DNA of 13,631 nt, taken from assembly GCA_027047745.1 (NCBI GenBank), contig JALTUB010000286.1, positions 1-13,631 of the forward strand. The letters run 5' to 3'. Shown here piece after piece: positions 1-7,195 of this stretch; the first letter of the stretch is position 1; each line of letters starts with the position of its first letter. The translations under genes and the position numbers were made by a program. The stretch comes from Sulfurimonas sp. Lineage in GTDB: Bacteria > Campylobacterota > Campylobacteria > Campylobacterales > Sulfurimonadaceae. The notes beneath the pieces were generated by a model that was given only the letters and a program-made list of their open reading frames with translations, was not told the origin of the DNA and made no database searches.

Positions 1-2
1 TA

Positions 3-476
3 GAAAAATTTTTACAATCATACACACCAGAAAAAACCATCCCAAAACATGAATCTCGTTATGAAACCTTGATGAAAATGAATCATGACAATATGACTCC
101 TGCACAACATGCAGAATTTTCTCATCTAAGTGCAAATCGACCACTAGAGGGTTTAAGTGATGAAGCCAACAAAGCACTTGCTAAATCACTTGAAGGCAAA
201 AGTGATGAGGAAAAAGGTCAGATAAAAGCTATTATAAGTTTAGAACTAACAACGAGTATAAAAATGGATAAAGGTGGTAATATTATCCATGGGGCTAGAG
301 ATTTTTCAAAAAAAAGTCATGATGAACTCATAAGTAAAATAGAACAGATTATCAACAATACCACTAAAGACACGATAGGTACTGTAGCTGTTTTAAAAGA
401 TTTTTTATCTCTTTATGAGCAAAATAGTAAAGAATCAAAACATCAAAATATAACTTTATCGGATTTGCTCCAATGA
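3..476 (+). CDS. Hypothetical protein, 5' end outside the window
   Basis: The reading frame is open from base 3, and no ATG or GTG lies between the window edge and position 69, so the gene almost certainly begins upstream. The TTG at 69 and ATG at 72 have no ribosome site in front of them. The visible product (about 157 residues) is soluble, Lys/Glu/Ser-rich and mostly helical, with no signal peptide, membrane segment or Cys. A degenerate internal duplication is suggested by the similar pieces EGLSDEA and EGKSDEE. I do not recognise the family. The stop overlaps the next start by four bases (ATGA), which indicates translational coupling with the following gene. Confidence 0.7.
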   Translation, partial: EKFLQSYTPEKTIPKHESRYETLMKMNHDNMTPAQHAEFSHLSANRPLEGLSDEANKALAKSLEGKSDEEKGQIKAIISLELTTSIKMDKGGNIIHGARDFSKKSHDELISKIEQIINNTTKDTIGTVAVLKDFLSLYEQNSKESKHQNITLSDLLQ

Positions 477-1462
477 CGGTTTCAGCTTCAACACAAACGC
501 AACAGACTCAAGCAATTTATAAAACTACAGCAACAAAAGCAACATCTGCTTATGAAAATATCGCACCGACTCAAAAAACTGACAAGATGGCTGAGATGAA
601 AGAGAAATATAAAGATGTTTATACACCCATACCTGAAACATATTCTAAGGCTGATGAAGATTTACAAACTAAGAAAATTCATGAGGCTTATCCTAATTAC
701 ATATCTGGTCCTGATTTTTTAAAAATTGTAGATAGTTTTTATGATGGTAAACCTATGGAGTTAGGAACAAAACCAACTCAAGAGCAGATAGATAAACAAA
801 AAATCGCATTTGACAAAGCTTATGAATTGTTTGGAGGGAAGGAAAAATTCACAGATATGATGAAAGGTTCTATGAAAATAAAGAATGATTATCCAGTAAA
901 CTTATGGGGGAAAGATAAACGAAATAACAATGCAACAGAAGTAGCACGCTTTCAAAATGCTGCTGTTTACGAAGGTTTAGAACAAGGTAAAACAGTTGAA
1001 AAAGCTAAAAATTATGCTACATATCTTCAAGGCAATTATATGCGTGATGCTATCAACCCTGAAACTGATTTGCTTGATGCTCTTGTAAAAGCTGGTATAG
1101 CTGATTCAAATACCATTAGAAATAATAAACCTCAAAAAATTGATTTTAATGCTTCACATAATGATACATGGGATTTAAGAAAATATGGTATAGAAGGTGA
1201 CTGGAGAACAAATAATATTTATGATGATAAAAATTCAATTATTGCTGAAATAGAAAAAAAGATAGGGCAATTTCATTTTATGTTAAACAATGAAGACTTA
1301 ATGGCTCAAGCAAATAGTAAATTGGATGCTAGTTACCAAACATTAGGACAAGCAGACCATTATAAAGAATATATTAATAATAAATATTTACCAGAAGCAA
1401 AAGACGCATTAAATATTTTTCAAAATTATAAAATCTATGATTCTGTAGATTTAACAGTATGA
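473..1462 (+). CDS. Hypothetical soluble protein
   Basis: 329 residues with no similarity I recognise. The first ~45 residues are Ser/Thr/Gln/Ala-rich and probably disordered. The rest is a charged, Tyr- and Asn-rich, mainly helical region without Cys, signal peptide or membrane segment. The start lies inside the stop codon of the upstream gene (ATGA overlap) and has no clear Shine-Dalgarno sequence, so it is probably translated by coupling. It is followed 35 bases later by an EF-hand protein in the same direction, so it is the second visible member of a co-transcribed group. A disordered polar N-terminus without a Sec signal is compatible with either a cytoplasmic protein or export by a flagellar-type system; nothing here decides between them. 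Confidence 0.75.
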   Translation: MTVSASTQTQQTQAIYKTTATKATSAYENIAPTQKTDKMAEMKEKYKDVYTPIPETYSKADEDLQTKKIHEAYPNYISGPDFLKIVDSFYDGKPMELGTKPTQEQIDKQKIAFDKAYELFGGKEKFTDMMKGSMKIKNDYPVNLWGKDKRNNNATEVARFQNAAVYEGLEQGKTVEKAKNYATYLQGNYMRDAINPETDLLDALVKAGIADSNTIRNNKPQKIDFNASHNDTWDLRKYGIEGDWRTNNIYDDKNSIIAEIEKKIGQFHFMLNNEDLMAQANSKLDASYQTLGQADHYKEYINNKYLPEAKDALNIFQNYKIYDSVDLTV

Positions 1463-1497
1463 GTAAAAAACAGAGTTCATAAAAAAAGGAGAAACAG

Positions 1498-2565
1498 ATG
1501 CAAGTTAGCAACTCTATTCATTTTTCAAAAACAGTTTGGTTAAATTCCAAAGGTCAAGAAGTTAATCCTAAGACTCATGAAAAACATATAGACGATGCGA
1601 TTGGAAATAATCCTAATAATGCTATTGATTTTGTTGACGATACAGGACAGAGGGTAACACTGTCAAAAAAAGTGTTTATGGGGATACTGAACTCTGTTTA
1701 CCATATGGATACATCTATAAGTAAACAAGATTTTGTAGAGGCAGCTGCTGATGCAGGATTACTTACAGATGGTTTAGCACACCCTATCTCAAAAAGTGAG
1801 TTTTTAGCATATATGAATAAACATGATGACGCACCAGCTGTAGATGCTAATGCTACATCTAACACTTTATATAAAGTTGGAGGGAAATTAACAAAAGAAG
1901 AACTTTTAGCACTTATTAAAAAAAGTGTAGAAGAGAAAAAAGCAAAATTAGAATCTTTAAGTAAACCTAGTGGTATAGGCACAGCAAGACTTCTAAAAAC
2001 TAAAGAGGAACTCTCCAAACAACAAGTGCATGTAGATTTTATGGATCAAAAGACATCAAAAACAATATCTTTAACTTTAGATAAAGATCTAAAAAAACAA
2101 CTAGAAAAATCTGTACCAAATTTACAAAACTATCTGCAAACAATGTACACACTGTACAAAGAAGCTGGTAATGTAGATAGCAATAATGATGGCTACTTAG
2201 ATGCAAAAGAGTTGATTAGTTCTAAAAGATTTGTCAAAGAAAATGTAGGTACAAGTGAAAATATAAATTTTTCTATCTCAAGTTTGAAAGATATTATACA
2301 AAACAAAGATAAGGCAGTTGAGATGATGGGCTATATTTTAAAAGATATGGGACATTCAGATGGAAAAATATCTATAAATAAAGATTTTCTTGCATTTATA
2401 TCAGTGGATACAAATAGAGATACACATATGTCTGATAAAGAGATTTTTAAAGATATAGGAGGCAAACCTACATCTGCTACATTCAAGAATTTTCTCCTTG
2501 AACAAATACTTGCCATGATAAAGAAAAATAAGGATAAGGTTCTTGGAGGATTACAAAAAATTTAA
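1498..2565 (+). CDS. EF-hand calcium-binding protein
   Basis: 355 residues, no signal peptide or membrane segment. Two EF-hand loops can be read directly. Loop 1 at residues 227-238 (DSNNDGYLDAKE) has the canonical ligands D1, N3, D5, Y7, D9, E12 plus the central Gly. Loop 2 at 304-315 (DTNRDTHMSDKE) keeps D1, N3, D5, S9 and E12 but has Thr instead of Gly at position 6. Pieces near residues 71-81 and 96-106 look like worn EF-hand helices. An AGGAG ribosome site lies just before the ATG, the best in this operon. The downstream neighbour has the same two-loop design, so the pair may be distant paralogues. The family usually binds Ca2+; the partner and process are unknown. Confidence 0.85.
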   Translation: MQVSNSIHFSKTVWLNSKGQEVNPKTHEKHIDDAIGNNPNNAIDFVDDTGQRVTLSKKVFMGILNSVYHMDTSISKQDFVEAAADAGLLTDGLAHPISKSEFLAYMNKHDDAPAVDANATSNTLYKVGGKLTKEELLALIKKSVEEKKAKLESLSKPSGIGTARLLKTKEELSKQQVHVDFMDQKTSKTISLTLDKDLKKQLEKSVPNLQNYLQTMYTLYKEAGNVDSNNDGYLDAKELISSKRFVKENVGTSENINFSISSLKDIIQNKDKAVEMMGYILKDMGHSDGKISINKDFLAFISVDTNRDTHMSDKEIFKDIGGKPTSATFKNFLLEQILAMIKKNKDKVLGGLQKI

Positions 2566-2585
2566 AATAAGACGATTTATCTACT

Positions 2586-3329
2586 ATGAAAATAGATACA
2601 AATAATAGTTCTTATATTCAGACTAACAAGATTTTACAAAAAGATAAAATTTATCTCTCTAAAGATTTACTTCAAAAGGCACATACTGCAAATCATGAAG
2701 TAAATAGAACTGCTGTTATTTATGGTGATAAAGTTATGGCTATTGATAATAGTGTATTAGGTGGATTAGAAAGTGAATACAAACAAGGGTTTAGCCAATA
2801 TCAAGGCATACTTATAGCAAGAGGTGAAGCTCAAAAATATATACAAAAGATTTCTGATTTTGTTCTTAAAGATTTGAATGTTGCCAATGCAGATAAAAAT
2901 CATGACGGTATGATTAGTGTAGCCGAATCACTTGATACAAGACGCATAGTTGATGAGAAAAGTGGTAAGATTTTAAAGCCATCTGAAGTATTGCCCATTG
3001 GTTTAACAACACAAATCAAAAAAGATAATTCAAATTTTATGTCGATAAATGACATCATCAATATTCAAATAAAATTAGATAAAAACAAAGATGGTAAAAT
3101 CAGTATCAAAGAGATAAAAGATGGACAACCTACTAAAGGTGCAGCTCAGAGTGCAGTAGATAGCTTATATAAACTCTTAAAAAAGCTTGAAAAAGAGGCA
3201 GCAAAAATTATTGAAAGACTTACGCATGCTGACGAGAAGCAGACTAAGGTTTTACAAAGACAACTAGCCATCAAGAATATACAAATTATGGCAGTGTTAG
3301 ACCGATTGAGGAAAATGCAAGGGTCTTAG
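2586..3329 (+). CDS. EF-hand calcium-binding protein with C-terminal coiled coil
   Basis: 247 residues. There are two fully canonical EF-hand loops: residues 103-114 (DKNHDGMISVAE) and 165-176 (DKNKDGKISIKE), both with D1, N3, D5, G6, S9 and E12. Residues ~188-245 are strongly helical and heptad-like (LYKLLKKLEKEAAKIIERL...), suggesting a coiled coil. There is no signal peptide. The start has no good Shine-Dalgarno sequence and lies 20 bases after the previous stop, so it is probably co-expressed with that gene. The stop codon sits in the left arm of a perfect 10-bp hairpin, which ends the operon. The intracellular or exported location cannot be decided from sequence. Confidence 0.85.
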   Translation: MKIDTNNSSYIQTNKILQKDKIYLSKDLLQKAHTANHEVNRTAVIYGDKVMAIDNSVLGGLESEYKQGFSQYQGILIARGEAQKYIQKISDFVLKDLNVANADKNHDGMISVAESLDTRRIVDEKSGKILKPSEVLPIGLTTQIKKDNSNFMSINDIINIQIKLDKNKDGKISIKEIKDGQPTKGAAQSAVDSLYKLLKKLEKEAAKIIERLTHADEKQTKVLQRQLAIKNIQIMAVLDRLRKMQGS

Positions 3330-3351
3330 AGAGGTGGCTAGCCTCTCTAAG
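3325..3351. terminator. Hairpin shared by convergent units
   Basis: CTTAGAGAGG at 3325-3334 pairs perfectly with CCTCTCTAAG at 3342-3351 around a 7-base loop. The left arm contains the stop codon of the EF-hand gene, and the micro-ORF on the opposite strand ends at 3358, so the hairpin can serve both directions. There is no strong T-tract on either side, so termination may be partial. Confidence 0.65.
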
Positions 3352-3357
3352 TGTTGG

Positions 3358-3441
3358 TTACTGTTTTAAAGCGAAAACTAAATAAATAGTTGCTATTAAC
3401 AGATAGCCTACGGTATGTAAATCAAAATAAGCTGGTGGCAT
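3358..3441 (-). CDS. 27-aa hydrophobic micropeptide, candidate type I toxin
   Basis: The ORF has 27 codons from ATG at 3441 to TAA at 3358. The peptide begins MPPAYFDLHT, continues with a single membrane-length stretch VGYLLIATIYLVFAL and ends in KQ. A good ribosome site (GAAGGA) lies 6 bases before the ATG. A -10-like TATACT lies about 40 bases further upstream, just after a terminator. The ORF ends 7 bases before a hairpin that separates it from the convergent EF-hand gene. Size and shape fit small membrane toxins or small membrane-complex subunits; the tail weakly recalls KdpF, but no kdp genes are present. The ribosome site and first codons are complementary to an upstream RNA on the same strand (see inverted repeat). 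It is a reading of the sequence, with no homology known to me. Confidence 0.55.
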   Translation of the reverse strand: MPPAYFDLHTVGYLLIATIYLVFALKQ

Positions 3442-3489
3442 ATTTTGTCCTTCACAACAATCTTACCCCATAACCCAACCATCTACAAA

Positions 3490-3495
3490 AGTATA
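3490..3495 (-). promoter_or_regulatory. Candidate -10 box for the micropeptide mRNA
   Basis: TATACT on the - strand directly follows the T-tract of the upstream terminator, with no recognisable -35 box. Transcription would start near 3483, leaving a leader of about 40 bases that contains the ribosome site of the 27-codon ORF. Confidence 0.4.
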
Positions 3496-3499
3496 GACC

Positions 3500-3537
3500 A
3501 AAAAAAAGCCCCATTACTCAAAAATGAGTAATAGAGC
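3500..3537 (-). terminator. Strong Rho-independent terminator (- strand)
   Basis: Read on the - strand, GCTCTATTACTCA and TGAGTAATGGGGC form a 13-bp stem with a 4-base loop, followed by eight T. Two of the pairs are G-U wobbles. On the + strand those same positions become C-A mismatches and there is no T-tract, so the structure is built to work only on - strand RNA. It ends the small RNA starting near 3602. Confidence 0.8.
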
Positions 3538-3602
3538 CTAATTGTTGTAAGGTTAATGCCACCAGCATTTCGATTACACACACAAAGCCGCCAAGCTTTG
3601 AT
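3500..3602 (-). ncRNA. Candidate small RNA, complementary to the micropeptide ribosome site
   Basis: A - strand promoter-like sequence predicts a start near 3602, and a strong terminator ends at 3500, giving a ~100-nt RNA. It opens with a 6-bp hairpin (CAAAGC/GCTTTG, 3583-3600), a usual 5'-stabilising element. Its middle part (GCTGGTGGCAT then CCTTACAACAAT) is complementary to the start region of the 27-codon ORF downstream. A 28-nt piece next to the terminator recurs at the right end of the window with 24 of 28 bases identical. A 16-codon ORF inside it (ATG at 3568) has no ribosome site and is probably not translated. The RNA is inferred, not shown. Confidence 0.5.
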
Positions 3603-3608
3603 AGTGAA

Positions 3609-3639
3609 ATTGTAGCATAAATAGTTTTAAGTATTGCAA
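3609..3639 (-). promoter_or_regulatory. Candidate promoter of the small RNA
   Basis: The - strand has TATGCTACAAT with TACAAT at 3614-3609 as the likely -10 box, preceded by an A/T-rich stretch. A TTGCAA at 3639-3634 could act as a -35 box, although the 19-base spacing is long. A very similar TATGCTAGAAT precedes the Cys-repeat peptide gene at 8151-8161. Confidence 0.45.
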
Positions 3640-3659
3640 GAGTCTCAAAAAAGAGTAGC

Positions 3660-5489
3660 TTACAAACTGCTTATCTTTCTGTCATACTCTTCATTGACTT
3701 CATCTAACTGCGTTTGGGCTATTTCTAGTGATTCAAAAAGTGTTTCTACCTCTGCTTCTTCTTGTGAAACCTTTTTTGATAGTTCCATGAGTGATGCACT
3801 ATCTCCAGAGCTTGATAGTTCTATAAGTTCTTGATGGTGTAGTGTTAAGTTGTCCTCTATCTCCATGATTTTTGACTCTAGTTTTTCTACTTTTTTCTTT
3901 AGTGGAGAAGTGAGTTTGTTTCTCTCTCTAACTAACTCGGCTCTTAGTTTTTTGCTCTCTTTGTTGTTAGATTTTGGAGTAGCTTTAACTTTTTGAACTT
4001 CTTCTTCATCTTCCCAACCGATTTTAGAAAGAAAGTCATCATATCCACCATCAAAATACTCAGCTCCATCCTTAGCAAAGATGATAAGTCTATCGCAAAC
4101 ACGACGAAGCATCTCCTCTGAGTGAGTAACAATAATAACACCACCCTCAAAGTTTGTTATAGCTTCTGTTAGTGCTTCAATGGATTCTATGTCTAGGTGG
4201 TTGGTAGGCTCATCAAGAAAAAGCAAGTTCACATCTCTAGCTAAAATCTGCCCAAGCATAACGCGAGACTTTTCTCCACCTGAGAGTAGAGATACCTTTT
4301 TGTCGGCACTGTCCCCACTAAACATCATAGCTCCTGCGATACTTCTTATAACCTGAGTAGATAGTTTTGTGTTAGCTGAGTGTATCTCATCAGTCACAGT
4401 AGCTTTTGGGTTGAGTCTTGCTATGTTTGTTTGTCCAAAGTGTGCAAACTCAACTGATGGATGTGAGTTGATGTTACCACTGAGCTGTTTTAATTCACCT
4501 GCTAAAGTGTTGAGCAGAGTTGATTTTCCTTTGCCATTTTTACCGATGATTCCTATACACTCACCGCATTTGATATTAAAACTAATATTTTTAAAAAGGA
4601 TATTTTGGGGAGTGTAACCAAAACTAAGATTCTCAACTTCAAGCATAACCTTTGCAGGAGTCTCTTTAAAGTTAAAATCAAAGGCTAAAGTGTTATCAAA
4701 AGCCAAATCATCCATGATATTCATCTTCTCTAACTGTTTTACCTTTGATTGTGCTAGTGCAGCAGTTGAAGCACGAGCCTTATTTTTAGCTATAAACTCT
4801 TCAAGCTCTTTTACCTTTTTTTCTTGTGAGAGTTTTTGTTTTTGATAATGTTCATCACTTGATGCTAGTTGTTCATAAAATTTATGAGTATTTCCTTGTA
4901 TTATCTCTATCTTTTTTCTAACTATTCCCATAGTGTGAGTACAAACACCATCCATAAAGTTACGGTTGTGTGTTATAAGTATAACTTCGCCCTCAAAACT
5001 TCTTAAAAAGTTAGTAAGCCATCTCAAAGAGACAATATCAAGATAGTTGGTAGGTTCATCAAGCAAAAGTAAGTTAGGCTCTGTCACTAAAAGTTTAGCA
5101 AGGTTAATGCGTATCTGATAACCACCAGAAAAAGAGAGAGGGTTAGCCCCAAGGTCATCTTGAGTAAATCCAAGACCAAACAAAATCTTCTCAACTCTAT
5201 AAACATCATACTTCATATCATCTTCAAGAGCAAGGGCAGCTTCTTCTCTAAGTGTAGATTCACTAAATGAAAGATGCTGTTTAAGTGTTCCTATCTTATA
5301 ATTTTTAGGGATGATAACTTCACCACTATCTGCACTCTCTTCTCCTAAAATGATTTTAAAAAGTGTTGATTTACCACTTCCATTTCGTCCAACTAAGCCT
5401 GTTCTATTTCCTGCGTTTAGTTTTAGGTTAAGATTGTTAAAAAGTTCTTGTGAAGCGAAATTTTTTGAGATGTTTTGTAGTTGTATCAA
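3660..5489 (-). CDS. ABC-F family ATPase (Uup/YheS-like)
   Basis: 609 residues with two ATP-binding domains and no membrane segments, the layout of the ABC-F proteins that act on ribosomes. Domain 1 has Walker A GRNGSGKST (34-42), signature SFSGG (119-123), Walker B LLLLDEPTN (140-148) and switch His174. A linker of roughly 205-280 is the P-site tRNA-interaction motif region. Domain 2 has Walker A GKNGKGKST (316-324), signature LLSGGEKSR (401-409), Walker B LLFLDEPTN (422-430) and switch His456. Residues ~510-609 form a charged coiled-coil tail, as in Uup and YheS. The start is TTG at 5489, with an AAAGAG-like ribosome site and no nearby ATG. It has its own promoter. Which ABC-F subgroup it belongs to needs a tree. 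Confidence 0.93.
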   Translation of the reverse strand: MIQLQNISKNFASQELFNNLNLKLNAGNRTGLVGRNGSGKSTLFKIILGEESADSGEVIIPKNYKIGTLKQHLSFSESTLREEAALALEDDMKYDVYRVEKILFGLGFTQDDLGANPLSFSGGYQIRINLAKLLVTEPNLLLLDEPTNYLDIVSLRWLTNFLRSFEGEVILITHNRNFMDGVCTHTMGIVRKKIEIIQGNTHKFYEQLASSDEHYQKQKLSQEKKVKELEEFIAKNKARASTAALAQSKVKQLEKMNIMDDLAFDNTLAFDFNFKETPAKVMLEVENLSFGYTPQNILFKNISFNIKCGECIGIIGKNGKGKSTLLNTLAGELKQLSGNINSHPSVEFAHFGQTNIARLNPKATVTDEIHSANTKLSTQVIRSIAGAMMFSGDSADKKVSLLSGGEKSRVMLGQILARDVNLLFLDEPTNHLDIESIEALTEAITNFEGGVIIVTHSEEMLRRVCDRLIIFAKDGAEYFDGGYDDFLSKIGWEDEEEVQKVKATPKSNNKESKKLRAELVRERNKLTSPLKKKVEKLESKIMEIEDNLTLHHQELIELSSSGDSASLMELSKKVSQEEAEVETLFESLEIAQTQLDEVNEEYDRKISSL

Positions 5490-5508
5490 GGTAGCTCTTT
5501 TTAGTGAA

Positions 5509-5514
5509 ATTATA
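5509..5514 (-). promoter_or_regulatory. -10 box for the ABC-F gene
   Basis: A perfect TATAAT on the - strand predicts a start near 5502 and a very short leader before the TTG start codon at 5489. No clear -35 box is visible. Confidence 0.5.
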
Positions 5515-5540
5515 ACTTAATATTTTTAAAATTTTTTTTG

Positions 5541-5571
5541 TGATATAATTATGCTAGATGCTAAGAGGAGG
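5541..5571 (+). promoter_or_regulatory. Extended -10 promoter and ribosome site of the 77-aa gene
   Basis: TGATATAAT (5541-5549) is an extended -10 box behind an A/T-rich tract with a run of eight T. AGGAGG at 5566-5571 is a consensus ribosome site five bases before the ATG at 5577. The region is divergent to the ABC-F promoter. Confidence 0.65.
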
Positions 5572-5576
5572 AGATT

Positions 5577-5810
5577 ATGCAAGTAGCACAATATTTATTC
5601 CAATCGCCTTACACATCTGCTGTACAGGTGGGAAGATTAGAACCAAGCTCAAGTAAAAGTCAAAGTAGTTCTGATACTAATACTCAGGCTACTGTTAAAG
5701 ACCAAACGCAAGAAAAAGCACAAGAGTTTGCCCAAACACAAAAACAAACAGTAAAACCAAGTGTTAGCGTAAACACTACACCGACGAATATTTTGGATGT
5801 AAGAGCCTAA
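5577..5810 (+). CDS. Small Gln/Ser/Thr-rich hypothetical protein
   Basis: 77 residues. The N-terminal part (MQVAQYLFQSPY) is slightly hydrophobic. The rest is rich in Ser, Thr, Gln and Lys and very likely disordered, ending in a short motif ILDVRA. There is no signal peptide, Cys or recognised domain. It has an excellent promoter and ribosome site and stands alone between divergent and downstream promoters, so it is probably a real expressed gene, although composition alone would be weak evidence. Function unknown. Confidence 0.75.
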   Translation: MQVAQYLFQSPYTSAVQVGRLEPSSSKSQSSSDTNTQATVKDQTQEKAQEFAQTQKQTVKPSVSVNTTPTNILDVRA

Positions 5811-5824
5811 AAAGTTTTTAATGT

Positions 5825-5830
5825 TATAAT
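5825..5830 (+). promoter_or_regulatory. -10 box for the octaheme cytochrome gene
   Basis: A perfect TATAAT lies 30 bases before the ATG at 5861, with AAAGAG at 5850-5855 as ribosome site. Transcription would start near 5837. No -35 box is recognisable. Confidence 0.55.
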
Positions 5831-5860
5831 TCTCTTTATAAATTTCAATAAAGAGAATAC

Positions 5861-7183
5861 ATGAAAAAAATAGTTACCTATGTCTTATTGTTTGCCTTTG
5901 TTGTCGCAGGTATTATTGCCTATGATAAAGCTTCAAAGATACTGCCTTTTTACGAACAACTTACACAAACACATGTCGGAACAGAACTAGACTTGCAAAT
6001 TGCAGACCAGAAAAAAGCACATTTTGTAGGTTCTGCTAAGTGTAAAAAGTGTCATGAAAAGAAGTTTGACAAGTGGAGTCACTCACAACACCATAGAATG
6101 ATTCAAGATATAAAGAAAGACCCTTCAGTTGTTGTTGCTGACTTTTTAAAACTTCCAGCTGATGCTGATTTTAAACTTGAAGATGCTGTTTATACAGTTG
6201 GTGGCAAGTTTAAACAGCGTTATATGATGAGAAAAGATAGAAATGGAACAGAAGATTATATCTTAGGAAACTATCAGTGGAATGTACAAACAAAAAAATG
6301 GCAACACTTTAAACCATGGCATTACTGGTATAAACCAGCGTATCCTCATAACAACAAAGGTCTTCCAACTTCAAGAGCTTGTGATGGCTGTCACTTTACT
6401 GGCTTTATGTCCACAGGAAAAAGAGTTGAAGCTGGTATCTCATGTGAAGCTTGTCATGGGCCAGCCTCTGAACATGTAAAAGAGCCAGATTCAAAAGTTT
6501 ATCTAGCATCACTGAGCGACCCTGTTCGACAAAATGAAGTATGTTTGCAGTGCCACATGAGAAATCGTGATATGCGTTTAAAAGATGGCAATATGAGTGC
6601 TATTTATGGCGATGCGAGAGACTATCCTTTTGGATATGAAGCAGGAAAATCTTTAAGTAAGTACAAACTTCCAGCACCATTTAAAGGCGTAGAGACAAAA
6701 GAGTTTTATGCTAATGGAATGGGCAAGAAAAATCGTACGCAGGGTAATGAATATGTCCACTCTATGATGGGAAAACATGGTATCACATGTATAAACTGTC
6801 ATAATCCTCATACGCTACAACCAACAGCACAACACAACACAGGCAATAAACTCTGTATGAAATGCCATAGCTTTGGTTCACCAATAGGACCACATCAAAA
6901 CTCTTTAGAAGCACATACACATCATAAGCCTAACTCAAAAGGTTCTTTGTGTGTTGAGTGTCATATGCCAAAAGTAGGGCGACACACGGGCAAATCTCCA
7001 CTTACTGTTAGAACGCATCTTTTTGGTTTTGTAACTCCAGATGAAACTTTAAAATACAATATGCCAAAAGAGACTAACGCTTGTTTTGCTTGTCATCAAA
7101 ATGATGTGTCAGGAAAAAGAAGTATGAAAACCTTGCAGAGTGATTTGGAAAAATGGGGAATGGTAAGCTGGGATAAACGCTAA
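5861..7183 (+). CDS. Membrane-anchored octaheme cytochrome c
   Basis: 440 residues with eight CXXCH heme-attachment motifs at 61-65, 174-178, 195-199, 228-232, 310-314, 332-336, 364-368 and 408-412. The N-terminus (MKKIVTYVLL, hydrophobic to ~20) has no clear AXA cleavage site, so it may stay as an inner-membrane anchor with the hemes in the periplasm. The first motif sits in GSAKCKKCHEKKFDKWSHSQH, typical of cytochrome c554-type (PF13435) domains. Several extra His residues, such as HH at 77-78 and 354-355, could be distal ligands. All eight motifs are plain CXXCH: there is no CXXCK and no long-spaced motif as in MccA sulfite reductase. It is therefore more likely an electron carrier or a reductase of unknown substrate. 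Its -10 box suggests a single-gene unit. Confidence 0.9.
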   Translation: MKKIVTYVLLFAFVVAGIIAYDKASKILPFYEQLTQTHVGTELDLQIADQKKAHFVGSAKCKKCHEKKFDKWSHSQHHRMIQDIKKDPSVVVADFLKLPADADFKLEDAVYTVGGKFKQRYMMRKDRNGTEDYILGNYQWNVQTKKWQHFKPWHYWYKPAYPHNNKGLPTSRACDGCHFTGFMSTGKRVEAGISCEACHGPASEHVKEPDSKVYLASLSDPVRQNEVCLQCHMRNRDMRLKDGNMSAIYGDARDYPFGYEAGKSLSKYKLPAPFKGVETKEFYANGMGKKNRTQGNEYVHSMMGKHGITCINCHNPHTLQPTAQHNTGNKLCMKCHSFGSPIGPHQNSLEAHTHHKPNSKGSLCVECHMPKVGRHTGKSPLTVRTHLFGFVTPDETLKYNMPKETNACFACHQNDVSGKRSMKTLQSDLEKWGMVSWDKR

Positions 7184-7191
7184 GTTTATCC
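7171..7191. terminator. Hairpin between convergent genes
   Basis: GGATAAAC (7171-7178) pairs perfectly with GTTTATCC (7184-7191); the five-base loop holds the cytochrome stop codon TAA. A weak TGCTTTATT follows on the + strand. The convergent DUF234 gene stops at 7196, so both genes share this hairpin. Confidence 0.55.
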
Positions 7192-7195
7192 TGCT

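Larger units (their letters stand above)
3431..3566. repeat. Interrupted inverted repeat across ribosome site and start codon
   Basis: GCTGGTGGCAT at 3431-3441 is the exact complement of ATGCCACCAGC at 3556-3566. Inside it, 3449-3461 pairs with 3541-3552 (12 pairs, one bulged C). The 23 pairs in total cover the ATG, the next eight bases and the GAAGG ribosome site of the micropeptide ORF. A read-through transcript would fold on itself; separate transcripts could pair in trans. Confidence 0.85.

Noticed and set aside
3358..3441. Micropeptide as a KdpF-type subunit of a potassium ATPase
   Set aside because: The tail resembles KdpF slightly, but no kdp genes are nearby and the locus is closed by a terminator on both sides.
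3405..3482. 25-codon ORF (ATG near 3482, - strand) overlapping the 27-codon ORF in another frame
   Set aside because: No ribosome site is present, and the downstream in-frame GAAGGA points to the 27-codon ORF instead.
3518..3568. 16-codon ORF inside the small RNA (MLVALTLQQLG...)
   Set aside because: No ribosome site precedes its ATG, and its sequence is fully explained by the pairing arm and the terminator stem. A leader-peptide role cannot be excluded but has no support.
4369..4617. Long antisense ORFs inside the ABC-F gene
   Set aside because: They are opposite-strand shadows of a well-identified coding region and have no ribosome site or recognisable product.
5861..7183. Octaheme cytochrome as hydroxylamine oxidoreductase or MccA sulfite reductase
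   Set aside because: The special heme sites of MccA are absent, and no haoC- or mccC/D-like partner is present; motif order does not let me choose a catalytic family.
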